Part shown: positions 45,390-57,515 of the stretch, one piece after another | Numbering within the stretch: position 1 is the stretch's first letter | Layout: each line of letters begins with the position of its first letter | Source: Rosa chinensis | Taxonomy: Eukaryota; Streptophyta; Magnoliopsida; Rosales; Rosaceae | Direction of reading: 5' to 3' | NCBI RefSeq assembly: GCF_002994745.2 | Contig: NC_037090.1 | Coordinates: 15,550,001 to 15,614,000, forward strand | DNA: 64,000 bases | Notes under the pieces: generated by a model | Seen by the model: the letters and a program-made list of their open reading frames with translations, nothing else | The model's database searches: none | Told to the model about the DNA's origin: nothing | Translations under genes and position numbers: made by a program

Positions 45390-46909
45390 CAAGGGACGAG
45401 GGGTCGTGGTATGGGCCGTGGAGGCCCTCCCAATGTATGGCGCAGAGATGGTCACGGAAACAAGGTGCTAGGGCAGCTAAGAACCCTTCCGTCAAATAAG
45501 AAAGAGTTGATTAATTAGATTTATGAACAAGACCTTGATTTGATTCGCTTATTAATAAATTTCAAATTTTATTCTGAAGTACTGAATTTATTCAAATTTA
45601 TTTACTATACACATATTTACATGGTTCGAAATAGCATTATAAAGATGTAAAGCAATACATCTAGCTAGAAAAAAAAATTTATTTGAATTAAAAGATTATC
45701 ATTCTACCTAAAATAAAAATACTCTAAAGAATATGAGATATATTTAATGTCACAGACGCTCTGTATGCACCAAGAACTAATCGAACCTTGTTAAGTTTCA
45801 AAGCTATTTGTGCCAACGGTTATCATGTAAAAACACACTGTGAGAATGGAATTGAATACCTTTATATTACCTCTAATAAATGTGGAAGAAAACGCATTTT
45901 AGAGAAACTTATGAGTCAATCTAGTGGACTGTACCTCACTACAATTCGGATAATTGAATCCTATGCTGTCACCAACAATGAAATATGGGACACTGACTCA
46001 TACAAGATTTGGCACGACCTCCTAGGGCACCCTGGTCATAACATGATGATCCATATTTCAAAGAACTCACACGGACATCCCTTCTTTCGAGTGAAAAATA
46101 AAATGGGAGAAAAATCCGCCACACTGAAAGGTGTCGGTCCTAGTACTGCTCAAATGCAGCCATTACTTTCTGAAGTACCAGAAGCACTACCTCCCTCCCA
46201 TTATGCCTCATTGACTATTTCAAAGGCACATCACTCGTTTTGCAAAGCCTGCTCTTTAGAAAAAACAAGATCGAGACCTTCATATGCTAAAGATACAAAA
46301 CAAAACATTCCATTCTTACAAAGGATACAAGAAGATATCTGTGGACCTATCCATCCAGAATGTGGACCATTCAAGTACTTTATGGTTCTAGTGGATGCTT
46401 CGACACGCTGGTCACATGTCGTTTTATTGTCCACAAGAAATGTTGCATTTGCAAAACTCTTAGCACAGATTATACGTTTAAAGGCTCACCACCCTGATCA
46501 CCCTATCAAATCTATAAGGCTTGATAACGCTGGAGAGTTTACATAAAAAGCATTTGATGAATATTGCATGTCTATTAGAATCGATGTAGAGCATCATGTA
46601 CCCTATGTGCATACACAAAATGGTCTCGCAGAAGCTATCATCAAAAGGCTACAGATGGTGGCTAGGGCATTGGTTATGCGCACCAACCTGCCTATATCTA
46701 TATGAGGTTATGCAATATTTCACGCAGCTTTATTTATTAGTTTCAGACCCACTGCTAGCCAACCATTTTATGCGTACCAGTTGGTAACTGGATTGAGTTT
46801 GACATTTCACACTTACGCATATTTGGTTATGTAGTATATGTGCCTATTGCGCCCCCACAGCGCATCAAAATGAGTCCTCAGAGACAATTAAGTATTTATC
46901 TTAGATACG
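45390..46909 (+). pseudogene. copia gag C-terminus and integrase remnant
   Basis: Resumes directly after the Athila element with an Arg/Gly-rich gag tail (GRGRGMGRGGPPNVWRRDG). 45500-45770 is AT-rich filler; the protease and zinc knuckle expected here are missing. From about 45750 the GAG_pre-integrase segment follows (LYITSNKCGRKRILEKL, WHDLLGHPGHNMM) with an HHCC-like HHSFCKACSLEKTRSRP. Next comes the integrase core (DICGPIHPECGPFKYFMVLV, then IRLDNAGEF), broken by TAA at 46544, with further stops near 46704 and beyond. It ends at 46909, where a solo LTR is inserted. Confidence 0.85.
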
Positions 46910-48777
46910 TGATTACACGCATTTATATGCATGTAATTGTATCTAAAACACTAGAATTAAGCTAATCCTCATGTCAATTAATATGTAATTAATCTATTTT
47001 TATTTACTTTGTAGAAAATAAGCGGAATTGCGGAAACGAGAGAAAATTAAGCGAAATTGGAGTTTATGAGAAAAAGACGATTTAGTTGGTGCCGGTCAAC
47101 TATGATCAATGTCAAGAGAGTACGAGGGCAAGGAAAAACTTTGAATCGTAGAACGCAGAAAAAGAAAAAAAAAAAAAAAAAAAAAGAATTGTGAAGTGAA
47201 GTAAAAGGTGTCCGTTTAATTAATCAACCATAATGGTTGATTAATTAAACAAAGTTAGCTAAATGGTAGAAAGTGCTGCACGTGTCACCTCCCATTTTCT
47301 TCTTTTAATTAAGCAAAGATTCCCATCAGTTTATTATTCCTTTCTTAGCCACGGATGTTGCACGTGATCCTCTTATCTACTTGAACATTGACGAGCAGCC
47401 ACCCATTATAAATTCAACACTCCTCTCTATTAGAGAAAAACAGAGACCTGAACCTAGAGTAGCAGCAAACCCTATTCTTCTTCACTTTCTGCCGCACTCC
47501 CCACCATCACCCTTCTCACTCTCCCTCTCTCACCCTACACCTAAAACCACTTCTCCACATCATTTCTTCTCCTCACCAAGAACCATTTCATCACCTCACC
47601 AAGATCCACTCCACCTCACTAAGATTTATTTTCCTCCTCACCAAGATCCACCATCACCTCAACAAGATTCACCTCACCAAAATTCCATCAATTTCTCAAG
47701 GGATTTCAAGAGGCATCAAGATTTGAGATTGGGTATAGTGGGAAGCTATAAATCAAGACTTGTCATAATTGCTTCATAGCAATTTGTGACTTGTTCTTGT
47801 TACTTTTCACTCTTCTTCACCTTTACCTATTTAATTTATGTATTTTGTTGTTGATTTGTGGATGGGTTGTGAGTAGTCTATTTAGGAAGCTAGGGTTTGA
47901 GCCCTAGCATGGATTTAATGTAATAAATATGTTTTGATTTAATGGTTTTCAATTTCGTGTTTGGCATATGTTCTATTCTATAATATTTGGCTTAGATACA
48001 TGCTTAGGAGCTTGATTAACTCTTGAATGTGTAGATGAGCACGTCTAGAAAAATTAGGGGATCTAATCATTTCTCTAATTTATGGCTAGGATACTTGTTT
48101 AGAACATGGTTAGCTACAATACCAATTTCGATTGCCGTATTGGCTAACTTTGGAACCTTGATTCTAGGACTCTTCGCCTTTTGGTGCAACTAGAGGCCCT
48201 AACAAGGCTCTAGATTGTCCCAATTGAGTTTCTACGACCCTTGATCCGGAGTAGGAATATCTTTTAAGGAATCTATTGATCCATGAGCCTTGAAAAGCCT
48301 TGGGTACGGTTTTTGATGCCACTATGAATTGAATGACTATTGTCGGAATATATTTGTGCATTAAATTTGGCTAGAAAGATACCCTAGTGACCTAATTTTC
48401 ATTTCTTGATAAGTTTCTATTATCTTTATCTTTAGTTGCAATATTAATTTTCAATTGTCAATTTTATTTTTCGCAATCAAAATCAAATTTCATAAACCAC
48501 TTTCATTGTCAATACCACTTGGTTGTGGGTTTCCGCATTTATTTGTGGTTCTCTTGACCAATTTTAGGCTTGGTTGTTCCGAGCCGGGCATGTAAATAGT
48601 TTGGTGCTATTTTTCTAGGTTCTTTGTTAATTGTTAGTGACTTAGTAATCGGCATAACCAAGGATTGAAGTTAGCTTTTCAATACCCGTGGTACGATAAT
48701 TTCGGGTCTAAATATTTCCCACTTCTTTGATGACCGTGCCCTTATTGCGCGTAAGTTGCATTCAAGAACACAAATCA
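46910..48777. mobile_element. solo LTR of an unidentified retrotransposon
   Basis: 1868 bp, starting TGATTACACG and ending CACAAATCA, so TGATT/AATCA termini are perfectly inverted. The 5-bp duplication ATACG lies at 46905-46909 and 48778-48782. There is no primer site, polyprotein or polypurine tract inside. The copia frame rejoins across it (SIYLRY to SLTIIRYLEPL). Probably left by LTR-LTR recombination. Confidence 0.85.
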
Positions 48778-48782
48778 ATACG

Positions 48783-49860
48783 AATCCCTAACAATTATCC
48801 GCTACTTGGAGCCCTTGGCAGGCGATCACTTTACTGCTAGATTTGAGGACTTTGATGAGACAGTCTTCCCGTCGTTAGGGGGAGATAGGAAAAAAGATTT
48901 TCCAAGGGAACGACAAGAATTGTCGTGGTTTGTCCTCAGTCTGTCTCATTTTGATCCCCGCACTTCACAAAGTGAAAGTGAAGTGAAAAGAATAATCGAT
49001 CTTCAGAACATAGCAGATTCGATGCCTGATACGTTTACTAATATCGTAAAAGTGACGAGATCACATATACCAGCTCCAAATGTGCCTGCAAGGTTAGAAG
49101 TCCCCAACAAGGGGCATGGTGCCGCTGATAAAGACACTGCAACCACACTTAGTGGAGGTGTGGTTGAGGCTGTGGCTCCCCAAAGGAAGAGGGGGAGGCC
49201 ACTTGGTTTGATTGACACTCACCCAATGAAGAAGATGGCGAGTAAGGCATAAACCGATCCATTAATCATCAATGTAGAGAATCCCTCTCATGAGATTGTC
49301 TCTGATTATAGTTATGTCCATGAATCAATACTGGAGGATGCTTCGATGTTTGAAATGATTCCAGAGAACAAAGAAATCTCAATGGATTATGAGAGTGCGT
49401 ATAAGTTGATAGAAAGATCTTCCATACACATTGATGATGTATTTGCATACACTGTTGCTCAAGAAATCATAGAGCACGATGATATTGAACCATGCCCTGT
49501 TGCAGAATGTCAACAAAGAGCAGATTGGCGTAAATGGAAAGAAGCAATCCAGGCAGAACTAGACTCTCTGGCAAAGAGACAGGTATTTGGTCCTGTAGTG
49601 CTAACCCCACCAAGTGTAAAGCCTGTAAGACATAAATTGGTCTTTGTCAGAAAGCGTAATGAAAATAATGAAGTCCTGAGGTACAAGGCTCGCCTTGTGG
49701 GGCAAGGTTTCTCACAATGCCCTGAAATTGACTATGAGGAGACATACTCCCCCGTAATGGACATTATAACGTTCTGCTACTTAGTTAGCTTGGTAGTTTC
49801 CGAATGACTGGAAATGCAACTCATGGATGTGGTTACTACATATCTCTGTAGGGATCTTGA

Positions 49861-49906
<46 letters not shown>

Positions 49907-50276
49907 AAAGTGCCTGATGGCCTTACATTACCCAAGTCAAGTGACTCTAAACCACAGAGTGCTTTTGCAAATAAGTTGAAACGCTCACTTTACGAATTGA
50001 AACAATCTGGGCAGATGTGGTATACCGGTCTAAGTGACTACTTGATTGGGAAGGGATATAAGAACGATGAATTATGTCCCTGCGTATTCATAAAGAAAAC
50101 AAGTTCCAGATTTGCAACTTTAGCTTTATATGTCGATGATATGAACATAATAGGTATTCTTGATGAAATAAGAGAAACCACGAGCTACTTGAAATCCGAA
50201 TTTGAGATGAAAGATCTTGGAAAAACTCGATTCTGTTTAGGCCTTAAACTAGAACACCGAGTTTGTGGAATACTAA
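48783..50276 (+). pseudogene. copia integrase end and reverse transcriptase, first part
   Basis: Continues with IIRYLEPLAGDHFTARFEDF, a variable linker, then the reverse transcriptase: WRKWKEAIQAELDSL, KPVRHKLVFVRKRNENNE, RYKARLVGQGFSQ, DYEETYSPVMD, and YVDDMNIIG with the catalytic YVDD. Stops occur near 49250 and at 49804. A TA microsatellite (49864-49897) sits in frame and is translated as repeated Tyr-Ile. It ends at the hAT insertion. Confidence 0.88.
49864..49897. repeat. TA microsatellite within reverse transcriptase frame
   Basis: Uninterrupted TA run, translating as alternating Tyr and Ile without breaking the local frame. Confidence 0.95.
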
Positions 50277-51072
50277 TCCACAAGTAGGGCTGGGTTTGGA
50301 TCGGTTCGGTCTGAAAAGTTTGAAAACTGAGTCCGAAACTGACACTGTCAATTCGGTCAGGATCGGTTTTTCCAAAATGAAGAGACCGATGATAAATTGA
50401 CCCGGAAATAGTTGGTTCGATCTATCGGTTTTTCGAGCCAAGAAATCTGTTTGTCCAGAATCTCCAGATTGATTCATTAACTCAAAACATTCTCACCATT
50501 CTTCATCATTGCAAAGTGCAAACTGAAGCGAAGTAACAAAGTACAAACTATGCAAACTGAAGCAAACTAGCAAAGTAACAAACTATGAAAACTAAAGCAT
50601 CCAAATGGACCAAATCTGCAAACAAAAGCCAACAAAGAAAAACTCAAGTAACACATAAACACAATCACAATGTCACAATCTGCTCAACTCAACTAGCAGT
50701 TCATCAATTCAAGTACTTGGTTCATTACTTCATTATTTAGTACAGCCATAAACAGATAAACTAAACTACTAAAGCCATAAAGCCATAAACAATGCAAAGC
50801 TGCATATCACACTATCACAGTAGCAGAATTATAAATAGTCAAAGCAGTAGCACACTAGTAGTTCATTATTTCAAGTTTTCAACCAACAACAACAACATTT
50901 ATTCAATTCTTATAAAATATAAATAGCCATGTCTTGAAGTCTTGAACCCTCAACGACAAGGCAGAAACCAGAAAGCAAGAACTTCATGACATTGACACCA
51001 TTGAGGCATTGACTCATTGAGTCCACCTCCACCCTGTAAAGAAAAAGGGACATTCCAACCCAAATAAATAAT

Positions 51073-52099
51073 GGGTCATGACCACTTACCCAATTTTAGC
51101 CCAAAAATTGTACACTTACTCCACCAAGAGTTTTTTAACCCCATTTACCCAATCTAACAGTGTTTGACAGTATTTCCCTCATTTTAATTAACAAATTACA
51201 CTCATATCTCTCTCTCCTCCCCCTCATCGATTTCTCTCTCTCTCTCTCTAACCTCGTCTCAGGCTCTCTTTCTCTCTCTCTCTCTGTAAGCCACCACGCA
51301 CACCACTCCACCGTCTATGACGGCCTCCACCGCCGCCGCTCTGTCCCACCGTCGGACCACCAGAGGATGACCCCATCCAACTCCACGATTCCAACCCCTC
51401 TGGGCTTCGCCGGTTTTGTTCGTCAGATGTCCAGGAAGCTCTCCACTCCGGAATCGGGTCTGGGCTTTGTTTGCAGGTCTCAGACGACGTCAAAACTGTG
51501 GTCTATTGGGGGGCAATAGACAGATTATTGCCCCCCAATAATTTCTTAATTGTGGTTAATTAATCACTGAAATTAGAGTTTTGATAAGTCTTATGTTGTT
51601 TTGAGTTTATTAAAGTACAATAATCTGTCAATGATAGAAACTGGTGATTTTTGGGGTGGTCTATTGAGAGGCAATAGACAGATTATTGCCCCGCAATAAT
51701 GTCTTAACTGTGGTTTATTTATTACAGGTCATTTCAAGAAAAATGCTGCTAGATTCATTAACCAAAATAATTAGGTTTATTGGGGGGTCATAATATGATT
51801 ATTGGGGGGTAATAAAATCAGACGCCGAAATTCAGTTACCAGTCCGGCAGTCGGATTCAGGATTCCGGTCACTAGACTGATCACCGGAGCACAGCAAGGT
51901 GGATGATGACTTCTCTCTCTAAGTGAGAAAGAAGGAGAGGGAAAAAAGTCCTAAAAATAAATAAAAAGAATAAAAAAAGAATTAATTGGGTATTAGGGAA
52001 ATAATCCCTTAGAGTGTTTTGGGTAAATGGGGTTAAAAAACTGTTAGTGGAGCAAGTAGGCAATTTTTAAGCTGAAATTGGGTAAATGATCATTTCCCC
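51073..52099. mobile_element. Pack-MULE-like element, second copy of the 18456-19703 family
   Basis: Begins GGGTCATGACCACTTACCC and ends AAATGATCATTTCCCC. The 10-bp duplication AATAAATAAT is at 51063-51072 and 52100-52109. About 330 bp of its right part, reverse-complemented, matches the left part of the 18456 copy, including GTGCTCCGGTGAT and TAATCATATTAT motifs. The middle (51290-51480) differs and holds a Pro/Ser-rich frame that I do not recognise; there is no COG4 piece. Confidence 0.85.
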
Positions 52100-52239
52100 A
52101 ATAAATAATATGCAGAAGTAATATTTGCATAACAGCAGCTATACATATTCAAATGAACGTTCAATACTCGAATTACTTGAATCAAATAATCCACAAGTTC
52201 TTGGACACTGACCAGCTATATTCAACTTATTTTATTTCT

Positions 52240-55200
52240 TCATTTTCTTGGCCTCTTCAAACTGCCAGCAGGCCCGGCAACCTTTTGTCCCTTCCCTGCC
52301 ATTTTCATTGTTGCCGAAGCTCCTTGCTTGTTCATTGCTGCAACAGCTTCTTGGTTTTTCGTTCCTTTCCCTTTGGCAGCTTTGGCTTGCGCACTATCAG
52401 TTGTGTCTCGAAGCACATGGTCTACGAAAGAACAAATTGACATTATCAGTTTATCACTTCTTGTGCAAAGTCATTAAACACATAAATCAAGTATTCAAAT
52501 GATTTAAAAATTGTACCTCTCTCAACTTGTTCAGAGAAGTTCATATCCTCAAGTGTTGGAACATATTCGATGCTTTGAATGCTTTCTGACCTCAACCAAT
52601 TTTAGAAGCATATCAACGCTTCAAATGTTTTTGAAGATAGGGAACTCTTGAATGGATCAATTACCCTCCTCCCTGTGCTGAAACAGCTTTCACTAGCAAC
52701 TGTGCTTACTTGAATTGCAAGCACATCCTTGGCGACTAATGCAAGATTGGGGTACTTAGAACCATTCATTTTCCACCATGCAAGAAGCTTCCAATCTTCA
52801 TGTTCTAGAGGGTCTTCAATAGGGTCTAGCAAGTACCTATCCACCTCGTGTGAAACTACAGTCTGATCTGAGTCTTCCAACTCTTGTTTCCAATCAGCTT
52901 GCATGGCAGCCATCTTCCCACTCATTTGGGTTCTTGAACTTCTTGTGCTAGAGCTGTCAGTACCACTTGCTGCAGCTTTCTCAGCCTCATTGCCACTTGG
53001 TCTCGACTTTTTGGTGCCCAAAGACGATGAATACAAGTCCGTGAGGTTCACCACCAATTCCTTCATATCAGCAGACCTATGCTTGATTGTTGCAGCATCA
53101 AGTTTAAGCCATATTCTACATACCCTCTCAAAATTGTGAAGTTTGTATCGAGGATCTAAAACCAAAGCAACCAAAAGCAAAGGATTCATGTCATCAAGGC
53201 TTTCAAAATATTTTTTAAACTTGCTCTTCATCTTCACTGCCTTCTTAAACAAGATCTTTTCTGTATTGCTTCCAGTACACATCTCAGCCGGTCGAACAAG
53301 TCATCGATCTCAACTTCAATTGCCACGATATCGTGGAACGCTTTCTAAGCTGTGGGACTGTTAGTGGCCGAAATCCTCCTTGTGACATCATAGAATACCT
53401 GCATATATAAGAGTATAAAACAGAAATTGTAAAGCAAGTAGAAAATGCATAAACTATAAAGCTTGCAGAAAATACAGAAACTTTAAAGGAAGTAGAAAAT
53501 GCAGAAACTGTAAAGCAAGTACAAAATGCAAAAAAATTATTTACAGAAAATGCAGAAATGCAGAATTGTAGAAATGCAGCAAAACTGTAAAGTATAAATG
53601 GCCTAATTGCGGAAAATGCAGAAACTAAACAGAAAACCGTCGAAAGTAAAACTAAACAAGTAGAAATGCAGCAAAACTGTAAAGTACAAATGGCCTAAAT
53701 GCCTAATTGCAGAAAATGCAGAAAACTAAACAGAAAACTATCGAAAGTAAACAAGTAGAAATGCAAAAACACATAAATTAAACAAGCTATCATTAAAGCA
53801 GTTTATAAAAGTAGCCGATTACCTTGAGGAAGTTCACAAAAACAGTGGCTCTTTCCCAGTCAGTTTCAACAGGTGGCCTTGCCCTTTTCACCTTATCTTT
53901 TGGCTTTTTTTTTCATCATCCTCAACTTCATCCTCATCAAAATAACCAATGTATTTCGAGTCTTCCTCTTCCGCCATGCGATCAAACGCTTTCCGAAGCT
54001 CAAGGGCTACATCCAACATTAAGAAGGTGGAATTCCACCGAGTTGGCACATCCAATATGTACACCTTCTTGCAATCCAATTGTTCTTTGATAACACATTG
54101 CTTAAAAACATCAAGCCTTGCAGACGAACTCCTAACATAACGAACTGCGTTTCTAATCGAAGCCACAAATCTATCTATCATTCTTAACCTTGATTTCACA
54201 ATCAAGTTGAGAACGTGAGCTAAGCACCTCACATGTACCCACTTACCTTCTAAAACAGGCTCTTTTTTTTCAAGTCAGCATCTTTTTCCTAATGTACTCT
54301 ATAGCAACTTTATTTGCGGATGCATTATCCACCGAAATAGTCAACACTCTCTCGATTCCCCGATCAAGTAGGCATGTTTCCAACAGCTTCCCTATGGTGT
54401 TCCCTTGATGATTAGGAATTACACAAAAGTTAAGAATCCTTTTGTGTAAATTCCAGCCACCATCTATGAAATGAGCCGTAACCACCATGTAATTTATGTT
54501 TTGCACCGATATCCACGTATCGGTGGTTAAATTAACACAGTGGCTAGCTAGCTCCTGCTTCAGTTTCAGCTTCTCAACATCATACAACTTCCAAAATGTG
54601 GTTAAAACTAATCTTCTAGAAGGAACCTTGAACCTAGGACAAGCAACTTTACAAAATCTTTGAAACCCTTCCTTCTCCGGGTGACTAAATGGCAACTCGT
54701 CTATTACTATCATCTCAGCACAAGCTCTTAGGCAAGCATCTTGACTAAATGCCCTCATAGTTAAGGAAGGTTCATTCAATTTCCCACTAGCTACAAACCA
54801 CTTGCTGAAACTCCTCCAGGTCTATCCTACCAGGATATTTTTTACACACAACCTCTATATGCCTCTTTAAACTACTGGTACCATTATCGTATGGATTACA
54901 GGCAAGGTCTATGGAGCAATACCTGCATTTGGCGCGCTTGGTAGTCCCAACCTGAACCTTTTTTCCATCTTTGAACTCATAGAGAGGTTTATCAATCTTT
55001 TCATAGTGCTCCTATACCATTAAACGTTCCCTCGACCCTGTGGATGTCCTCGCTCTCTTTTTCTGTTTTGGTGGTCTTGACGATGTCATCGTAGATAGAG
55101 CTGTTGCAGAAGATGGTTGGTCTGTTGCAGAAGATGGTTGGTCTGTGCCAGTTGCAGGGATGACAGCATTCTCGACAACTTCAGTGTCAGAATCAGAATT

Positions 55201-55299
55201 GGGGTTTGCATGATTCAAATCGGTATTTGAATTGGGCTCGGATTGGGAAACAGATTCGGTTTGTGGTGTGTTTGAGGTGTTTCCAGTGGAGGAATCCAT
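52240..55299 (-). pseudogene. hAT transposase (BED finger, RNase H-like, dimerisation domain), disrupted
   Basis: Minus-strand order: acidic Ser/Thr-rich N-terminus from 55299; a BED-type finger with CRYCSIDLACNPYD and GTSSLKRHIEVVC; a catalytic region with LTTDTWISVQNINYMV; then HVRCLAHVLNLIVKSRL and PTRWNSTFLML; and the C-terminal dimerisation block LLAWWKMNGSKYPNLA with STVASESCFSTGRRV. Breaks: TAG after RERLMV (near 55014), a frame disruption near 54260, a stop after NSPTA near 53345, a frameshift near 53290, and TAA after ALICF near 52602. At least one intron is visible (about 53404-53823). The element cannot supply its own transposase. Confidence 0.88.
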
Positions 55300-55702
55300 G
55301 GGTGAAAATCACCGGGTGAAACTGTGATCACTGAAATATGAAGAAGAAGATAAGAATTAAGAACTGAAGGTAGATGAAATTGACTGAACTCACATACGGA
55401 TTCATTTAGGATAATAAGATTTAGGTCGATGGGTGATTGCCTGCACCCAAGTCCACGGTACTCTCTATAGGCTTGACTGAGAGCCAATGGTTATGCTACA
55501 TGTATACAGGTTCATTTACCGGTCCGGATCGGTTTTATTTGGTTCTGCAACTTTGTGAACCGAAACCGATGTTAGTTTAATCGGTTCGGTTTAGCCCGAA
55601 CCGAGGATTTCTGTCTTCAAACCCGACTTAATGGTCTGTTCTGGTCAGGATCGTCTCGGTTTCTCAGTCCCTCGGGTCAAACCGCCCAACCCTATCCACA
55701 AG

Positions 55703-56640
55703 TATGCGTATGTCCAAAAGTCAAGTTATTTAACATAGACAAAGCGCATCCTGCTATCACTCCCATGATCGGTCGAAGTTTGGATGCAAGCAAAGATCCA
55801 TTTCGTCCAAAGGAAGATGACGAAAAGGTGTTGGGAGCTGAAATTCCCTACCTAAGTGCAATAGGCGCATTATTGTACTTAGCCCAATGTACTCGACCAG
55901 ACATTGCATTCTCAGTGAACTTGTTATCTAGATTTAGCTCAGCGCCAACGCAATGTCACTGGAATGGTATCAAGAACATTTTCCGATACCTAAAATGAAC
56001 CATTGACTTGGGACTGTTCTTTCCCTACAGAGAGACAAGAGGGACAGCAGATGGAACTGCAATCCCTAAAGGAAATGTTGATGGCGAAAGCGCCACTCAC
56101 TACACCGAAATGCCAAATGACGTTTTGGTTGGTTTTGCTGATGCTGGGTACCTCTTTGACACACATAAAGGTCGTTCCCAAACTGGTTATGTATTTACCA
56201 TTGGGAAAACATCGATATCTTGGAGATCAACCAAGCAAACCCTTATGGCTACCTCCTCGAACCACTCAGAGATCATTGCTCTACATGAGGCGGTTCGTGA
56301 GCGTATATGGTTAAGAGCTATCATTAAACATATTTGAGGGACTAGTGGTTTGAGTTCTACCACTGAATAGCCTACTTGCATTTATGAAGATAATGCAGCT
56401 TGCATCGAACAAATGAAGCTAGGTTATATCAAGGGTGATAACACAAAACACATATCACCAAAGTTTTTCTACAATCAGCAACAACAGGCTCTTCTCAAGA
56501 TTCAAATGAATCAAGTAAGGTCTAAGGAGAATGTGGTAGATTTGTTCACCAAATTATTGCCCAATACCACATTTGAGAAACATGTGAAAAGCATAGGAAT
56601 GCGAAGACTTTCCAAGCTCCCTTGATTAATGCAAGTATCA
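55703..56640 (+). pseudogene. copia reverse transcriptase end and RNase H
   Basis: Copia coding resumes after the hAT element. It has YLSAIGALLYLAQCTRPDIA and FSSAPTQCHWNGIKNIFRYL, then RNase H with VGFADAGYLFDTHKGRSQTG and WRSTKQTLMATSSNHSEIIA, and a final IYEDNAACIEQMK to DLFTKLLP. Stops at about 55996, 56335 and 56369 break it. Confidence 0.88.
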
Positions 56641-56819
56641 GGGGGAGGTGTGGACATCATGGGGAGTCTAACACACACATGTCATCCTCAAATGTAGAAG
56701 GTGTGTTGTGCTATTTTCCTTCAACCAATGTGTATTTTTTGTCCCACAGGGTTTTATTGTTACTTGGTAAGGTTTTTAGTGAGGCAACAACTCATGCACC
56801 ATTTTATCTTTGACTTGGC

Positions 56820-56830
56820 ACAAGGGGGAG
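56820..56830 (+). promoter_or_regulatory. copia polypurine tract
   Basis: ACAAGGGGGAG directly before the 3' LTR. Confidence 0.85.
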
Positions 56831-57000
56831 TGTTAAAGGAAAAACATATCATGTGCCTTCATCAAAGCTACTGACGAAGAGGGAATCAAGGAATCAGCAA
56901 TTACCATCAATCAGCATTTAATGTCATCATTGTAATTCTCTCCCTATATAAAGGGGCTTTGAAATGAGTAGACCAATTCCAATCGCAATTTACTTTTACA
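56831..57000 (+). repeat. copia 3' LTR
   Basis: 170 bp, TGTTA...TTACA; shorter than the 213-bp 5' LTR through at least two internal gaps (one beside ATCAATCAG, one near the TATA box). Confidence 0.9.
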
Positions 57001-57482
57001 TGTTTTAAATTATAGAGAATCTCATCTTGCTATTTATATTTAGAAGTTATAATAAAGAATCACTTACGTTGAGGCTACTTCTGCTTTTCGACAAAAGCCA
57101 CAACAGTTTCTGAAAAAAAGCTGCTCACAAGTTTGGTTACCAAACGCTTATGGGCCTTCTGCTTATAAGTTGGGAGCAAAAAGCCGCCCCCCCCCGCCAA
57201 GTCCATCGTATTGAGCACAAGTTATAATGGGCTTTCCAGTAACGTGGCTCTGAGCCCATGTTGACGTGTCAGTATCCAGAGTGAGAGTGAAAAGTCCAGT
57301 TGGAGGCACCCGCTTCCTTCTCTCCTTCACTTGCTGCTTTAGACTCGCTTCTCTCTTTGAATTCTGATACGATTTGCTTCAATGATAAGTGCCACCTTCA
57401 CTTTCACCGACACAGTTTCACTTGTACTCACATTTTTCACTTCATTTATCTTTCACATTTCAGATAATTTCAGGGTTCTACT
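57001..57482. other. upstream region of NPH3 gene
   Basis: About 480 bp between the copia element and the first possible start codon. Contains a C-run (57186-57196) and a pyrimidine-rich stretch (57310-57360) typical of a plant 5' leader. No clear TATA box. Confidence 0.5.
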
Positions 57483-57515
57483 ATGTCTGCCCATTTGAGA
57501 AGGCCGCCGGAGGAC

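Larger units (their letters stand above)
50285..55694 (-). mobile_element. hAT transposon with decayed transposase
   Basis: Starts TAGGGCTGGGTTTGG and ends CCCAACCCTA (TIR TAGGGyTGGG). A perfect 8-bp duplication TCCACAAG is at 50277-50284 and 55695-55702. Subterminal CGGTTCGG/CCGAACC motifs occur near both ends. It contains a dead minus-strand transposase gene and a Pack-MULE copy (51073-52099). Confidence 0.93.
17495..57000 (+). mobile_element. Ty1/copia retrotransposon inflated by nested insertions
   Basis: LTRs at 17495-17707 and 56831-57000 begin TGTTA and end TTACA. They are flanked by the same 5-bp duplication TGTTT at 17490-17494 and 57001-57005. Order inside is gag, integrase, reverse transcriptase, RNase H, which is copia order. 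The total is 39.5 kb, but subtracting four first-level insertions (18456-19703, 21070-45389, 46910-48777, 50285-55694) leaves about 6.6 kb. The coding region is broken by several stops and by loss of the protease region, so it is an old, dead copy. Confidence 0.93.

Noticed and set aside
51160..51519. Ser/Pro-rich 119-codon frame in the second MULE copy
   Set aside because: Low complexity and no recognisable family; possibly captured sequence but unsupported.
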